Below, piece by piece: positions 1 through 6,045 of a stretch of 17,958 bases of DNA. The notes under the pieces are model-generated. The model saw only the letters and a program-made list of their open reading frames with translations, was not told where the DNA came from and did not search any database. Source of the stretch: CAYZEE01 sp964477485 (lineage in GTDB: Bacteria > Patescibacteriota > Microgenomatia > Levybacterales > UBA12049); assembly GCA_964477485.1 (NCBI GenBank), contig CAYZEE010000024.1:1-17958 (forward strand), read 5' to 3'. Within the stretch, counting starts at the first letter, position 1. Every line of letters begins with the position of its first letter. The position numbers and the translations under genes were made by a program.

Positions 1-781
1 TACATCTACGGGCTCCGTTCCACTGCGCCCGCAGGTCTACGTTTGAACTTACTAGGAAGTCCAATGATGTTTTATCTTCCCAAAAATTAGGTAGAAGCTG
101 GAGCGAGCACATGCCCGTCTCAGAATTATTTGACTCAATTACAGGATCTGTTCATTATGTGGGGGCTGGAACAGATCTTTCTACGCTATTTCTATTTGAA
201 AATTCCCATAGATATGTTCATCAGGATTTGGTTGACTATAATCTTTTCCTTTCGCTTAGGGCACTAGAGCAAAGAGATATAATTTCAAGATTAACAAAAA
301 TTTCTGATACCGAATCTTGAAGAGTTTCAGTATTTAAGAGCGGTGAAAAAACAAAGACTTTTATTGAGATACACGGTATGCCACCCCTTGGTCCTCCTCC
401 GCCATTTAGCGACATTGAAGCGACTCGTAAGCATGTAGCTTTACTAGAGAGGAACCGGGACTTAGTTTCCAATAAGGGAAATGTTGCTTTTGTAATTCCC
501 GAAGAAAGTAAGGAGGATTTAGAAGCGATTTATTTTTTTGGAATGCCGTATAAATACTCCGTCATGATGATGCAAATTAATCTCTTACCCTATCTTTCCA
601 CAGGAGCCTATTTGTGGGTCCATATCCATTTACGAACGGGACATTTGAAGGAAAGGCAGAACCGTTAGGGTTGGAATTTTGCTCAGAAAGCGTACACAGG
701 AAAGTAAAACATTTAACAAAGCAGGAAATTGAAGAAGCCTTACAGTTTACTGTGGATAATTACATAGAGCTAATCGAGTAA
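1..781 (+). pseudogene. broken unrecognised protein gene, cut by left edge
   Basis: An open frame runs in from the left edge (codons from position 3) to a TGA at 318-320, continues in the same frame on the other side to about 600, and is then continued in the -1 frame (LFVGPYPFTNGTF..., from about 608) to a TAA at 779-781. Together this gives about 258 codons of protein-like sequence. Two lesions, one nonsense and one frameshift between about 581 and 611, make it a pseudogene or a place with base errors. I do not recognise the family. The segment HYVGAGTDLSTLF near residue 50 resembles a glycine-rich Rossmann loop such as those of SAM methyltransferases, which is only a weak hint. Smaller reading frames starting at the ATGs at 111 and 378 are pieces of this gene, not separate genes. 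Base composition is somewhat less AT-rich at its left end than in the rest of the window. Confidence 0.6.
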
Positions 782-819
782 AGACCTTAGAGCTATAATT
801 TGAAGCTAAAAATACTGTG

Positions 820-888
820 TTGCGGGGCTAGGAGTTGCGCCTAGCCTATGAGATTATGAGCCTCATGTGCGCTGTACACTACCCCGCG
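820..888 (-). tRNA. initiator-like tRNA (CAT), structurally abnormal
   Basis: Read on the minus strand from 888, the sequence folds as a cloverleaf. The acceptor is CGCGGGG/CCCCGCA: six pairs plus a C1:A72 mismatch, the hallmark of bacterial initiator tRNA, with A73 at 820. Then come T8 A9, a D-arm GTGT/GCAC with only a 5-nt loop, A26, anticodon stem TGAGG/TCTCA, loop CTCATAA (anticodon CAT), a 4-nt variable region and T-arm CTAGG/CCTAG. CCA is not encoded. Oddities: of the three G:C pairs typical of initiators only the middle one (30:40) is kept, the outer two being A:U and G:U; the T-loop is CGCAACT instead of TTCRANN; the D-loop lacks the usual GG; and the total of 69 nt is short. A consensus promoter lies 10 nt upstream, so it is probably transcribed. 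It could be a working divergent initiator tRNA or a degenerate second copy. Confidence 0.72.
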
Positions 889-897
889 CGTAAATAT

Positions 898-926
898 ATT
901 ATACAATTTGACCAAATATAAATCAA
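898..926 (-). promoter_or_regulatory. sigma70-type promoter of the initiator-like tRNA
   Basis: On the minus strand -35 TTGATT (926-921), a 17-nt spacer and a perfect -10 TATAAT (903-898) precede the tRNA 5' end by 9 nt. The element overlaps the oppositely directed promoter of the neighbouring tRNA. Confidence 0.8.
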
Positions 927-936
927 TTGATAAAAT
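908..936 (+). promoter_or_regulatory. sigma70-type promoter of the plus-strand tRNA
   Basis: -35 TTGACC (908-913), a 17-nt spacer and -10 TAAAAT (931-936) end 8 nt before the tRNA at 945. Its -35 element sits inside the spacer of the divergent promoter, and the two -35 boxes are 7 nt apart, so two polymerases could not bind at once. Confidence 0.78.
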
Positions 937-944
937 GTCTTTAA

Positions 945-1016
945 GCCAGGGTAGCTCAATGGCGGAGCACAGCATTCATAACGCTGCGGTTGTGGGTTCG
1001 ATCCCCACCCCTGGTA
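945..1016 (+). tRNA. tRNA with CAT anticodon (elongator Met or Ile2)
   Basis: A complete cloverleaf. Acceptor GCCAGGG/CCCTGGT ends in a G1:U72 wobble, T8 A9, D-stem GCTC/GAGC, A26, anticodon stem CAGCA/CGCTG, loop TTCATAA with CAT at 977-979, variable region CGGTT, T-arm GTGGG/CCCAC with the canonical loop TTCGATC, and discriminator A at 1016. CCA is not encoded, so a CCA-adding enzyme must finish it. There is no C1:A72 mismatch and no GGG/CCC in the anticodon stem, so it is not an initiator. Whether it is elongator tRNA-Met or tRNA-Ile2 (C34 modified to lysidine by TilS) cannot be decided by eye. The last anticodon-stem pair (31:39) is an A:C mismatch. Confidence 0.93.
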
Positions 1017-1058
1017 CTTCCTATTGACAACCTTAATTTTTTCTGAAAAACTGATTAT

Positions 1059-1598
1059 ATGGTAACGCAGCAGCTGCTGGATTATATTAACCAGCAGATA
1101 CAAAATGGAACTTCAAAGGATGATATACGGAAAACTCTTCTTAAAAGCAACTGGTCTGAAAATGATATAAATCAGGCATTTGAGTCTATTAAAAGCGGAG
1201 TTCCTCCGGTTCCGCAGCAGGCGACGAATGCTTCGACTCTCCCTGATAATCAGTCAAGAGTCTTTATTGTTGTAATAGCGCTTCTTGTTTTTTATCCTGT
1301 TGGACTTGTTCTTATGTGGATGTGGATGAAAGACTGGTCTAAATGGGTAAAAATACTGTTAAGTCTGCCGATTCTTTTTATAATATTTTGGCTAGTTGCA
1401 TTCTCTGCAATGTTTATTTTTGTGCTAACGCACCCAAATAATATTAAAAATTTACAGCCTCCTCCAACGAAGCCAATTTATGCAACGCCAACAATTTTCT
1501 ATCCATCTCCGACTCAATCGCCCATGCCTACCTACGCAGCTCCAAGCGTTTATCCCACCTCAAGCACCATCAGCCCCACCCTCGCTTCTCCGCGATAG
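1059..1598 (+). CDS. small membrane protein with helical N-domain and Pro/Ser/Thr-rich tail
   Basis: A 179-residue protein of unknown function. Residues 1-45 form a short helical module (LLDYINQQIQNGTSKDDIRKTLL then NWSENDINQAFESIK) of the UBA-like kind often seen at the N terminus of small membrane proteins in these bacteria. A linker (46-65) leads to two membrane segments at about 66-90 and 96-124, separated by a short charged turn with WMKDWSK. The last 50 residues are rich in Pro, Ser, Thr and Tyr and look disordered; with both ends on the same side of a two-helix hairpin, the N-domain and tail should share a compartment. The gene starts 43 nt after the tRNA. A TTGACA lies at 1024-1029 but I see no -10 at the right distance, so it may be read through from the tRNA promoter. 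No ribosome binding site is visible. The ATG at 1059 is the only sensible start. Confidence 0.75.
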   Translation: MVTQQLLDYINQQIQNGTSKDDIRKTLLKSNWSENDINQAFESIKSGVPPVPQQATNASTLPDNQSRVFIVVIALLVFYPVGLVLMWMWMKDWSKWVKILLSLPILFIIFWLVAFSAMFIFVLTHPNNIKNLQPPPTKPIYATPTIFYPSPTQSPMPTYAAPSVYPTSSTISPTLASPR

Positions 1599-1610
1599 TT
1601 TATAAAACTT

Positions 1611-1619
1611 TGCTATAAT
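1611..1619 (+). promoter_or_regulatory. extended -10 promoter before the deoxyribosyltransferase-like gene
   Basis: TGCTATAAT, an extended -10 with perfect hexamer at 1614-1619. Transcription would start about 7 nt later, at 1626, which is an in-frame ATA codon of the following gene. The same motif and distance precede other leaderless genes here (7938-7946 before 7953; minus strand 2405 before 2398). Confidence 0.7.
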
Positions 1620-1625
1620 CTCCTC

Positions 1626-2084
1626 ATACGAAAGATAAATAAAAAGACGATTACTATCTGTTCAAGTGCCTCACATTACAAAAACGTTCTTGATATTAAG
1701 TATCAATTAGAAAAGATGGGGTTTAAGGTAGAAATTCCAAGTACTGCAAATAGAATGAAAAAAAACGGAAATTTTGACATATCGTTTTATAAAACCTGGT
1801 ATAAAAACAAAAAAGATTATGCGAAAAAGACAAAGCTTATGAAGGAGCATTTTGGAAAAGTTGTAGACTGCGATGCGATTTTGGTCGTTAATCTGGAAAA
1901 AAATGGAATAAAAGGACATATCGGAAGAAATGTTTTAATGGAAATGGCTCTGGCGTTCTATTTCAGAAAACCAATATTTGTCTATAACTCTATTGATGAA
2001 AGTCTGAATACTAGAGAGGAAGCGTTTGGCCTAAACCCCATTTTTCTGAACGGGGATCTTAAATTAATCGAAAAATATTTGTAA
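1626..2084 (+). CDS. nucleoside 2-deoxyribosyltransferase-like protein, non-canonical start
   Basis: Predicted small Rossmann-like protein related to nucleoside 2-deoxyribosyltransferases, which exchange or hydrolyse bases on (deoxy)nucleosides; the real substrate is unknown. Visible features: a first strand and loop ITICSSASHYKNVLDIKYQLEKMGF, the strand CDAILVVNLEKNGIKGHIG, and RNVLMEMALAFYFRKPIFV, where the Glu in LMEMALA corresponds to the family's catalytic Glu, followed by the NPIFLNGDL tail. The first ATG (1716) would delete strand 1, so translation must begin upstream, yet no ATG, GTG or TTG exists in frame between the promoter and that strand. The best candidate is ATA at 1626, exactly where a leaderless transcript would start; ATA 1635 or ATT 1650 are alternatives. 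The frame is open throughout to 2084. It converges with the small gene on the minus strand, with 14 nt between the two stops. Confidence 0.7.
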   Translation: MRKINKKTITICSSASHYKNVLDIKYQLEKMGFKVEIPSTANRMKKNGNFDISFYKTWYKNKKDYAKKTKLMKEHFGKVVDCDAILVVNLEKNGIKGHIGRNVLMEMALAFYFRKPIFVYNSIDESLNTREEAFGLNPIFLNGDLKLIEKYL

Positions 2085-2098
2085 TTCCATGCAAAAGC

Positions 2099-2398
2099 CT
2101 ATCTCGTGGGTTCCCAAACAAGCTTTTCATTTATCCCGGGGAAAATGGGGAATGTAATAGGATTTTGATTGATTCTGTCTTTTCTTAGCCGTTCCTTTTC
2201 TTTGTGGTCTTGTTGATCCAGATGAGTTTTTTTGTAACGCGTGACACGCAAAGTATTTGAGTCAACAATTACGGCGTTTAAAGCAGCGAACGGACCAGGG
2301 TTTCTCTTTCCATACTCAACCCAAATAGTTGTTCCGGGGCATAGAGTTGTTCTAGTTCTATGCAGTCCATAAAATGAACGTTCCAGCTTAATTGTCAT
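2099..2398 (-). CDS. small basic protein of unknown function
   Basis: A 99-residue protein that I do not recognise. It begins MTIKLERSFYGLHRTRTT, has a central part with alternating hydrophobic residues (AALNAVIVDSNTLRVTRY) that could form a small beta sheet, a very charged stretch (DQQDHKEKERLRKDRINQ) and an aromatic/proline C terminus ending KLVWEPTR. No signal peptide or membrane segment is seen. A start 18 nt further upstream (2416) is possible, but that codon lies within the promoter; from the -10 TATACT (minus 2410-2405) the ATG at 2398 is exactly 6 nt away, the leaderless distance used elsewhere in the window. It is divergent from murL, 60 bp between starts, and convergent with the deoxyribosyltransferase-like gene. 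That it has its own well-formed promoter is the main argument that it is real. Confidence 0.66.
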   Translation of the reverse strand: MTIKLERSFYGLHRTRTTLCPGTTIWVEYGKRNPGPFAALNAVIVDSNTLRVTRYKKTHLDQQDHKEKERLRKDRINQNPITFPIFPGINEKLVWEPTR

Positions 2399-2404
2399 CG
2401 CGTA

Positions 2405-2434
2405 AGTATACCACAAAGCCTATAAAGCTTTCAA
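2405..2434 (-). promoter_or_regulatory. promoter of the small minus-strand gene
   Basis: Minus strand: -35 TTGAAA (2434-2429), 18-nt spacer, extended -10 TGGTATACT (hexamer 2410-2405), then 6 nt to the ATG at 2398, so the mRNA should be leaderless. The same extended -10 sequence precedes ftsH. Confidence 0.68.
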
Positions 2435-2437
2435 TTG

Positions 2438-2446
2438 TGATATAAT
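2438..2446 (+). promoter_or_regulatory. extended -10 promoter of murL-murD
   Basis: TGATATAAT with perfect hexamer 2441-2446; no convincing -35. The ATG of murL is 12 nt further on, so the leader is only about 5-6 nt and carries no Shine-Dalgarno sequence. The same nonamer precedes the radical SAM gene at 12984-12992. Confidence 0.7.
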
Positions 2447-2458
2447 TTTAAGACTTTT

Positions 2459-3691
2459 ATGCATGATTCCTCGTTTTTGTTTAAAGGATATAAGGAGAAT
2501 ATTGAGAAGGGGGAAGTGCTCTTCGAGTACGAGTTAAGAAAAAGTCAAGATAAATTTAACTTTAGCGAAAAAATTTCTTTTCCTCCTGCCAAAAGTGCCC
2601 AAATTCCAGCCGACCTTCTTAAATCAATTCTTGATAATTTCATGATTATCCTGGGAATTTCCTACTGGAAAGCCTATTGCCCAAGAAAAATTATTATCCC
2701 TAATAATTTTTTAACGGAAGAACAGGCAGAATTCTGGAATATAGCCTATACCAGAGGTTTGGGAGAATTTTTCTATAAAAACAAAATAGATTTCCGTGGA
2801 TTAATCAATTTCCCCTACAATGAAAAAGTGAAGGTTAAACCTATTCGTCTGTCAAGAAAAAATCGTTCTCTTTTAGGAATTGGCGGAGGGAAAGACTCAA
2901 TTGTTGCGGCGGAGATGTTAAGAGAGCAGGATAAAGAATTTGGCTTGGTTACTTCAGGTTTTCCTATCCAGATTGAAATTGTCGAATTAATCGGCAGAGA
3001 CGTAATTAATACCTATCGCGAGATAGATCCTAAACTCTTGGAGTTAAATAAAGAAAAGAGTGTCTATAACGGTCACATTCCGATTTCCGTATATTATGCC
3101 TTCCTGCTTCTTTTGATGGCGGCATTATTTGATTATCGAAATATAGTTGTCGGAAATGAGAAAAGCGCTGATTTTGGAAATGTTAAATATCTGGGAGAAA
3201 TGATTAATCATCAATGGAGTAAATCCGAAGAATTTGAAAAACTCTTCAATGAATATGTTGAAAAATTCATAACACCGGATATTGCATACTTTTCACCACT
3301 TCGGAAAATGGGCGAACTTGAAGTGGTAGAAAAATTTGTAAAATATTCTAAATATTTCAGGGTCTTTTCCAGTTGCAACAGGAATTTTAAGATTAAGCCT
3401 CTCAATTTAACTCAAGGTCATCGTTGGTGCGGAGAATGTCCTAAATGTCTTTTTATTTTTATCTGTCTTGCAGCTTTTCTTCCAAAAAAGGAAGTTCTGA
3501 AGATTTTTGGCAAGAATTTACTGGAAGACAAAAATTTACTGTCGCTTTTTCAAGAATTAATAGGGATAAGAGATTTTAAGCCATTTGAATGTGTTGGAAC
3601 ACCGGAAGAAGTAAAAGAGGCATTAAGAATAATTCAGGTAAAAGGAGAATTTGATAACTCGATCCTTATAAAACATTTTAAATCTTTATGA
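2459..3691 (+). CDS. murL: UDP-MurNAc-L-Ala-L-Glu epimerase
   Basis: Cytoplasmic enzyme of 410 residues matching MurL, which epimerises the terminal L-Glu of UDP-MurNAc-L-Ala-L-Glu to D-Glu in an ATP-dependent reaction; MurL was characterised in Xanthomonas. Together with a MurD2-type ligase it replaces the usual glutamate racemase plus D-Glu-adding MurD. Seen in the sequence: a PP-loop ATP-binding motif GGGKDS at residues 142-147, the signature NEKSADFGN from residue 233 followed by INHQWSKSEEFE, and a cysteine set WCGECPKC with C324, C327 and C330. The length fits the family. The stop codon TGA overlaps the ATG of murD (ATGA at 3688-3691), which implies translational coupling and supports a joint function. 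ATG 2459 follows the extended -10 by 12 nt. I am confident about the family from the motifs and partner gene; activity is inferred. Confidence 0.88.
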   Translation: MHDSSFLFKGYKENIEKGEVLFEYELRKSQDKFNFSEKISFPPAKSAQIPADLLKSILDNFMIILGISYWKAYCPRKIIIPNNFLTEEQAEFWNIAYTRGLGEFFYKNKIDFRGLINFPYNEKVKVKPIRLSRKNRSLLGIGGGKDSIVAAEMLREQDKEFGLVTSGFPIQIEIVELIGRDVINTYREIDPKLLELNKEKSVYNGHIPISVYYAFLLLLMAALFDYRNIVVGNEKSADFGNVKYLGEMINHQWSKSEEFEKLFNEYVEKFITPDIAYFSPLRKMGELEVVEKFVKYSKYFRVFSSCNRNFKIKPLNLTQGHRWCGECPKCLFIFICLAAFLPKKEVLKIFGKNLLEDKNLLSLFQELIGIRDFKPFECVGTPEEVKEALRIIQVKGEFDNSILIKHFKSL

Positions 3692-4995
3692 TACTGGAAG
3701 AATTCAAGAATAAAAAAATTCTGATTGTCGGAAAGGGAATAGAGGGAAATGCAACTTTTAATTATCTTAAACGACATTTTCCAAATTCAGTCATTGACAT
3801 CGTGGACATAAAAGATGGAGAAGACTATTTAAAAAAACAGAAAAAATATGACATTGCCGTTAAGTCTCCGGGAGTAAAATCAGATGTCTTAAACATTCCT
3901 TATACAACTGCAACAAACATTTTTTTAGATAATGCCATGGGAAAAGTTGTTGGCATAACAGGAACCAAAGGGAAAAGCACAACCTCCACTTTAATATATG
4001 AAATGCTGAGAAGACAGACTAAAAATGTATATCTTGGAGGAAATATTGGACAATCTCCTCTAGATTTTTTGGATAAATTAAATGCACGGTCATGGACCGT
4101 CCTGGAACTATCAAGTTTTCAGCTTTCAGATGTAAATATCAGTCCTCATATTGCAGTAATGTTGATGGTTACAATGGAACATTTAGACTTTCATAGAGAC
4201 GGAGAAGAATATATAGAGGCAAAACGAAACATTTTCCGCTTTCAAACCTTGGAAAATTTTGCAGTTTTAAATCGTGACTATCTTCCTACAAGTGAATCAG
4301 ATATCCTTATAGAAGGAAGTGTTTTTAAAGTCTCAAGAGAAGGAGATACAAATCCTGGCTGTTTTATAAAAGATGGTGCAGTATGGATAAAAATGGACAG
4401 AAAAGAGGAAAAAATTATCGATACCGGGAACATAAAGCTTATCGGAAAACATAATCTTGAGAATGTTTGCGCTGCTGTTATGGCTGCTACTTTGGCAGGT
4501 GTATCAAAAGCGAATATTGCAAGCGTTCTTAAAACCTTTGGAGGGCTTGAACACCGTTTGGAATTTGTCAGAGAGGTAAACGGGATTAGATTTTATAATG
4601 ATTCACTGGCAACGATTCCTGATGCTTCGGTAAGCGCTCTTGAAGCGCTGCCAAATACAGAAACTCTTATTACAGGAGGCTACGATAGAGGACTTGATTA
4701 TCAAAAGCTTGGAGATGCAATTTCAAAATCGGAAGTCAAAACCTTAATACTCTTTCCGCAGACCGGGGAAAAAATTTGGAAAGCAGCATGCAGAGCTATA
4801 GAAGAAGAGAGAAGACCTGAAAAATTTGATGTAACCTCTATGGAAAAAGCAGTAGGACTTGCTTTTGCAGAAACAACTCCTGGTAAAATCTGCCTTCTCT
4901 CTCCGGGTTCTGCCAGTTTTGGAATTTTCAAAAATTACAAAGACCGGGGCGAGCAGTTCAAAAGAGAAGTAAATAAATTAACTACTAGCAATTAG
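3688..4995 (+). CDS. murD: UDP-MurNAc-L-alanine glutamate ligase, probably L-Glu type (MurD2)
   Basis: Cytoplasmic Mur ligase of 435 residues. It adds glutamate to UDP-MurNAc-L-Ala with ATP hydrolysis. N-terminal UDP-binding Rossmann domain begins KKILIVGKGIEGNA; the P-loop GTKGKST is at residues 92-98; LELSSFQL, EHLDFH with the carbamylated-Lys region, GKHNLEN and EHRLEFV are typical central-domain motifs; the C-terminal domain ends with SPGSASFGIFKNYKDRGEQF. Where classical MurD has NDSKATN this protein has NDSLATIPDA, which differs in the glutamate-ligase signature and fits a MurD2-type enzyme using L-Glu, whose product the adjacent MurL then epimerises. The gene overlaps murL by 4 nt and has no ribosome binding site of its own, so translation depends on murL. 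The assignment as a MurD family ligase is firm, the L-Glu specificity is inferred from the pairing. Confidence 0.88.
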   Translation: MILEEFKNKKILIVGKGIEGNATFNYLKRHFPNSVIDIVDIKDGEDYLKKQKKYDIAVKSPGVKSDVLNIPYTTATNIFLDNAMGKVVGITGTKGKSTTSTLIYEMLRRQTKNVYLGGNIGQSPLDFLDKLNARSWTVLELSSFQLSDVNISPHIAVMLMVTMEHLDFHRDGEEYIEAKRNIFRFQTLENFAVLNRDYLPTSESDILIEGSVFKVSREGDTNPGCFIKDGAVWIKMDRKEEKIIDTGNIKLIGKHNLENVCAAVMAATLAGVSKANIASVLKTFGGLEHRLEFVREVNGIRFYNDSLATIPDASVSALEALPNTETLITGGYDRGLDYQKLGDAISKSEVKTLILFPQTGEKIWKAACRAIEEERRPEKFDVTSMEKAVGLAFAETTPGKICLLSPGSASFGIFKNYKDRGEQFKREVNKLTTSN

Positions 4996-5010
4996 CCATT
5001 GACAGCTAGT
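4984..5010. repeat. short inverted repeat next to the trpS start
   Basis: ACTAGC (4984-4989) and GCTAGT (5005-5010), 15 nt apart, the right arm touching a possible -10 TAAAAT (5010-5015) that sits 6 nt before the trpS ATG. It could be an operator or chance. Confidence 0.25.
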
Positions 5011-5021
5011 AAAATAAAGAT

Positions 5022-6005
5022 ATGAGAAAGAGGGTTTATTCGGGGATTAGAGCGACCGGCAGGTTGCATTTAGGCAATTACTTGGGAGCTGTTAAAGGCA
5101 TGCTTGCGCTTCAGGATGAATATGAATGTATATTTTCCGTGGTCGACCTGCATACCATTACTGTTCCTTACAATCCAAAAACCTTGCAGAACTCAATAAG
5201 GGAAATAATAATAGACTATTTAGCAGTAGGGCTTGATCCTAAAAAATGTCATTTGGAAATCCAGTCAAAGGTTCCACAGCATACCGAACTTGCTTATCTT
5301 TTGTCAACTATTTATCCAGTATCCCGCCTTGAAGATCTGCCTACCTACAAAGATAAAAAAGCTCAATATCCAAAATATGTAAATATGGGGCTTTTGTATT
5401 ACCCTGTTCTTATGGCAGCAGACGTATTGTTGTATAAGGGAGAATTGGTTCCCGTTGGCATAGATCAGGAGCCACATCTTGAAGTAATGCGGGAAATTGC
5501 CAGAAAATTCAACTCAATGTTCGGGCAGACCTTCCCGGAGCCTCAAAGATTTAAGACAGATGGAGAATACATCCCTTCGCTTAAAGGAAGTGGCAAGATG
5601 AGCAAATCTGTTGAAGGAAGTTATATCAATATTACCGATAGCCTTTCTGAAATAGAGGAAAAATTAGCAAGTGCCCCAACAGACAGCGGTACTTTGGGCG
5701 GTGAAGTGCCAAAAGAAGGCGGAGTTGCAAATTTATTTACGCTTTTAAAAATGTTTGTCCCCGCTTCTTATGAAAGATTCAAAAAAGATTACAGAGAAAA
5801 AAGGATTAGATACACAGAGCTGAAGGATGTTTTGGCAGAAAATATATTTAAAGAATTAAAGCCAATTCAGGATAAGAGAAAAGAGTTTTTGGACAATCCA
5901 AAACTTGTCGATTCAATTATTCAGGAAGGAGTTGAGAAGTGCAGAGAGATGGCAGAAGAAACAATGGGAGAAGTTAGGGAAAAAATGGGCTTTTCCTCTA
6001 TTTAG
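5022..6005 (+). CDS. trpS: tryptophanyl-tRNA synthetase
   Basis: Class Ic aminoacyl-tRNA synthetase of 327 residues that charges tRNA-Trp in the cytoplasm. The HIGH-type motif is GRLHLGNYLGA at residues 14-24 and the KMSKS motif is GKMSKSVEG with K192-S196. The VVDLHTIT segment, LMAADVLLYK and the VPVGIDQEPHLEV block, which bind tryptophan and the adenylate, are all present. Length and motif order are those of the bacterial enzyme. It starts 26 nt after murD. A possible -10 TAAAAT at 5010-5015 lies 6 nt before the ATG, the leaderless distance used elsewhere, but without TG extension or good -35; cotranscription with murL-murD is equally likely. No Shine-Dalgarno sequence is visible. The gene is intact and ordinary. 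Confidence 0.95.
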   Translation: MRKRVYSGIRATGRLHLGNYLGAVKGMLALQDEYECIFSVVDLHTITVPYNPKTLQNSIREIIIDYLAVGLDPKKCHLEIQSKVPQHTELAYLLSTIYPVSRLEDLPTYKDKKAQYPKYVNMGLLYYPVLMAADVLLYKGELVPVGIDQEPHLEVMREIARKFNSMFGQTFPEPQRFKTDGEYIPSLKGSGKMSKSVEGSYINITDSLSEIEEKLASAPTDSGTLGGEVPKEGGVANLFTLLKMFVPASYERFKKDYREKRIRYTELKDVLAENIFKELKPIQDKRKEFLDNPKLVDSIIQEGVEKCREMAEETMGEVREKMGFSSI

Positions 6006-6028
6006 CCTTGCAAAATAGCTTCATTTTG

Positions 6029-6037
6029 TGGTATACT
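6029..6037 (+). promoter_or_regulatory. extended -10 promoter of ftsH
   Basis: TGGTATACT (hexamer 6032-6037) followed by 8 nt and the ATG at 6046. It decides the start: an in-frame GTG at 6028 lies inside this promoter and could not be in the mRNA. Confidence 0.65.
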
Positions 6038-6045
6038 TTCAAGGT

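Noticed and set aside
318..320. TGA as a sense codon (UGA=Gly) in the left-edge gene
   Set aside because: TGA clearly ends murL (overlapping the murD ATG), the GT4 gene and the kinase gene, and conserved glycines in all proteins are coded by GGN.
945..1016. The plus-strand CAT tRNA as initiator
   Set aside because: It has a G1:U72 pair instead of C1:A72 and no GGG/CCC in the anticodon stem.
879..1103. 74-codon reading frame on the minus strand
   Set aside because: It covers the plus-strand tRNA and the two tRNA promoters and overlaps the minus-strand tRNA; its composition is that of a tRNA read as protein.
1716..2084. ATG 1716 as start of the deoxyribosyltransferase-like gene
   Set aside because: It removes the first strand and loop of the fold, which are clearly coded just upstream behind a good promoter.
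6028..6045. GTG 6028 as ftsH start
   Set aside because: It lies inside the extended -10 element and adds an unusual six-residue extension.
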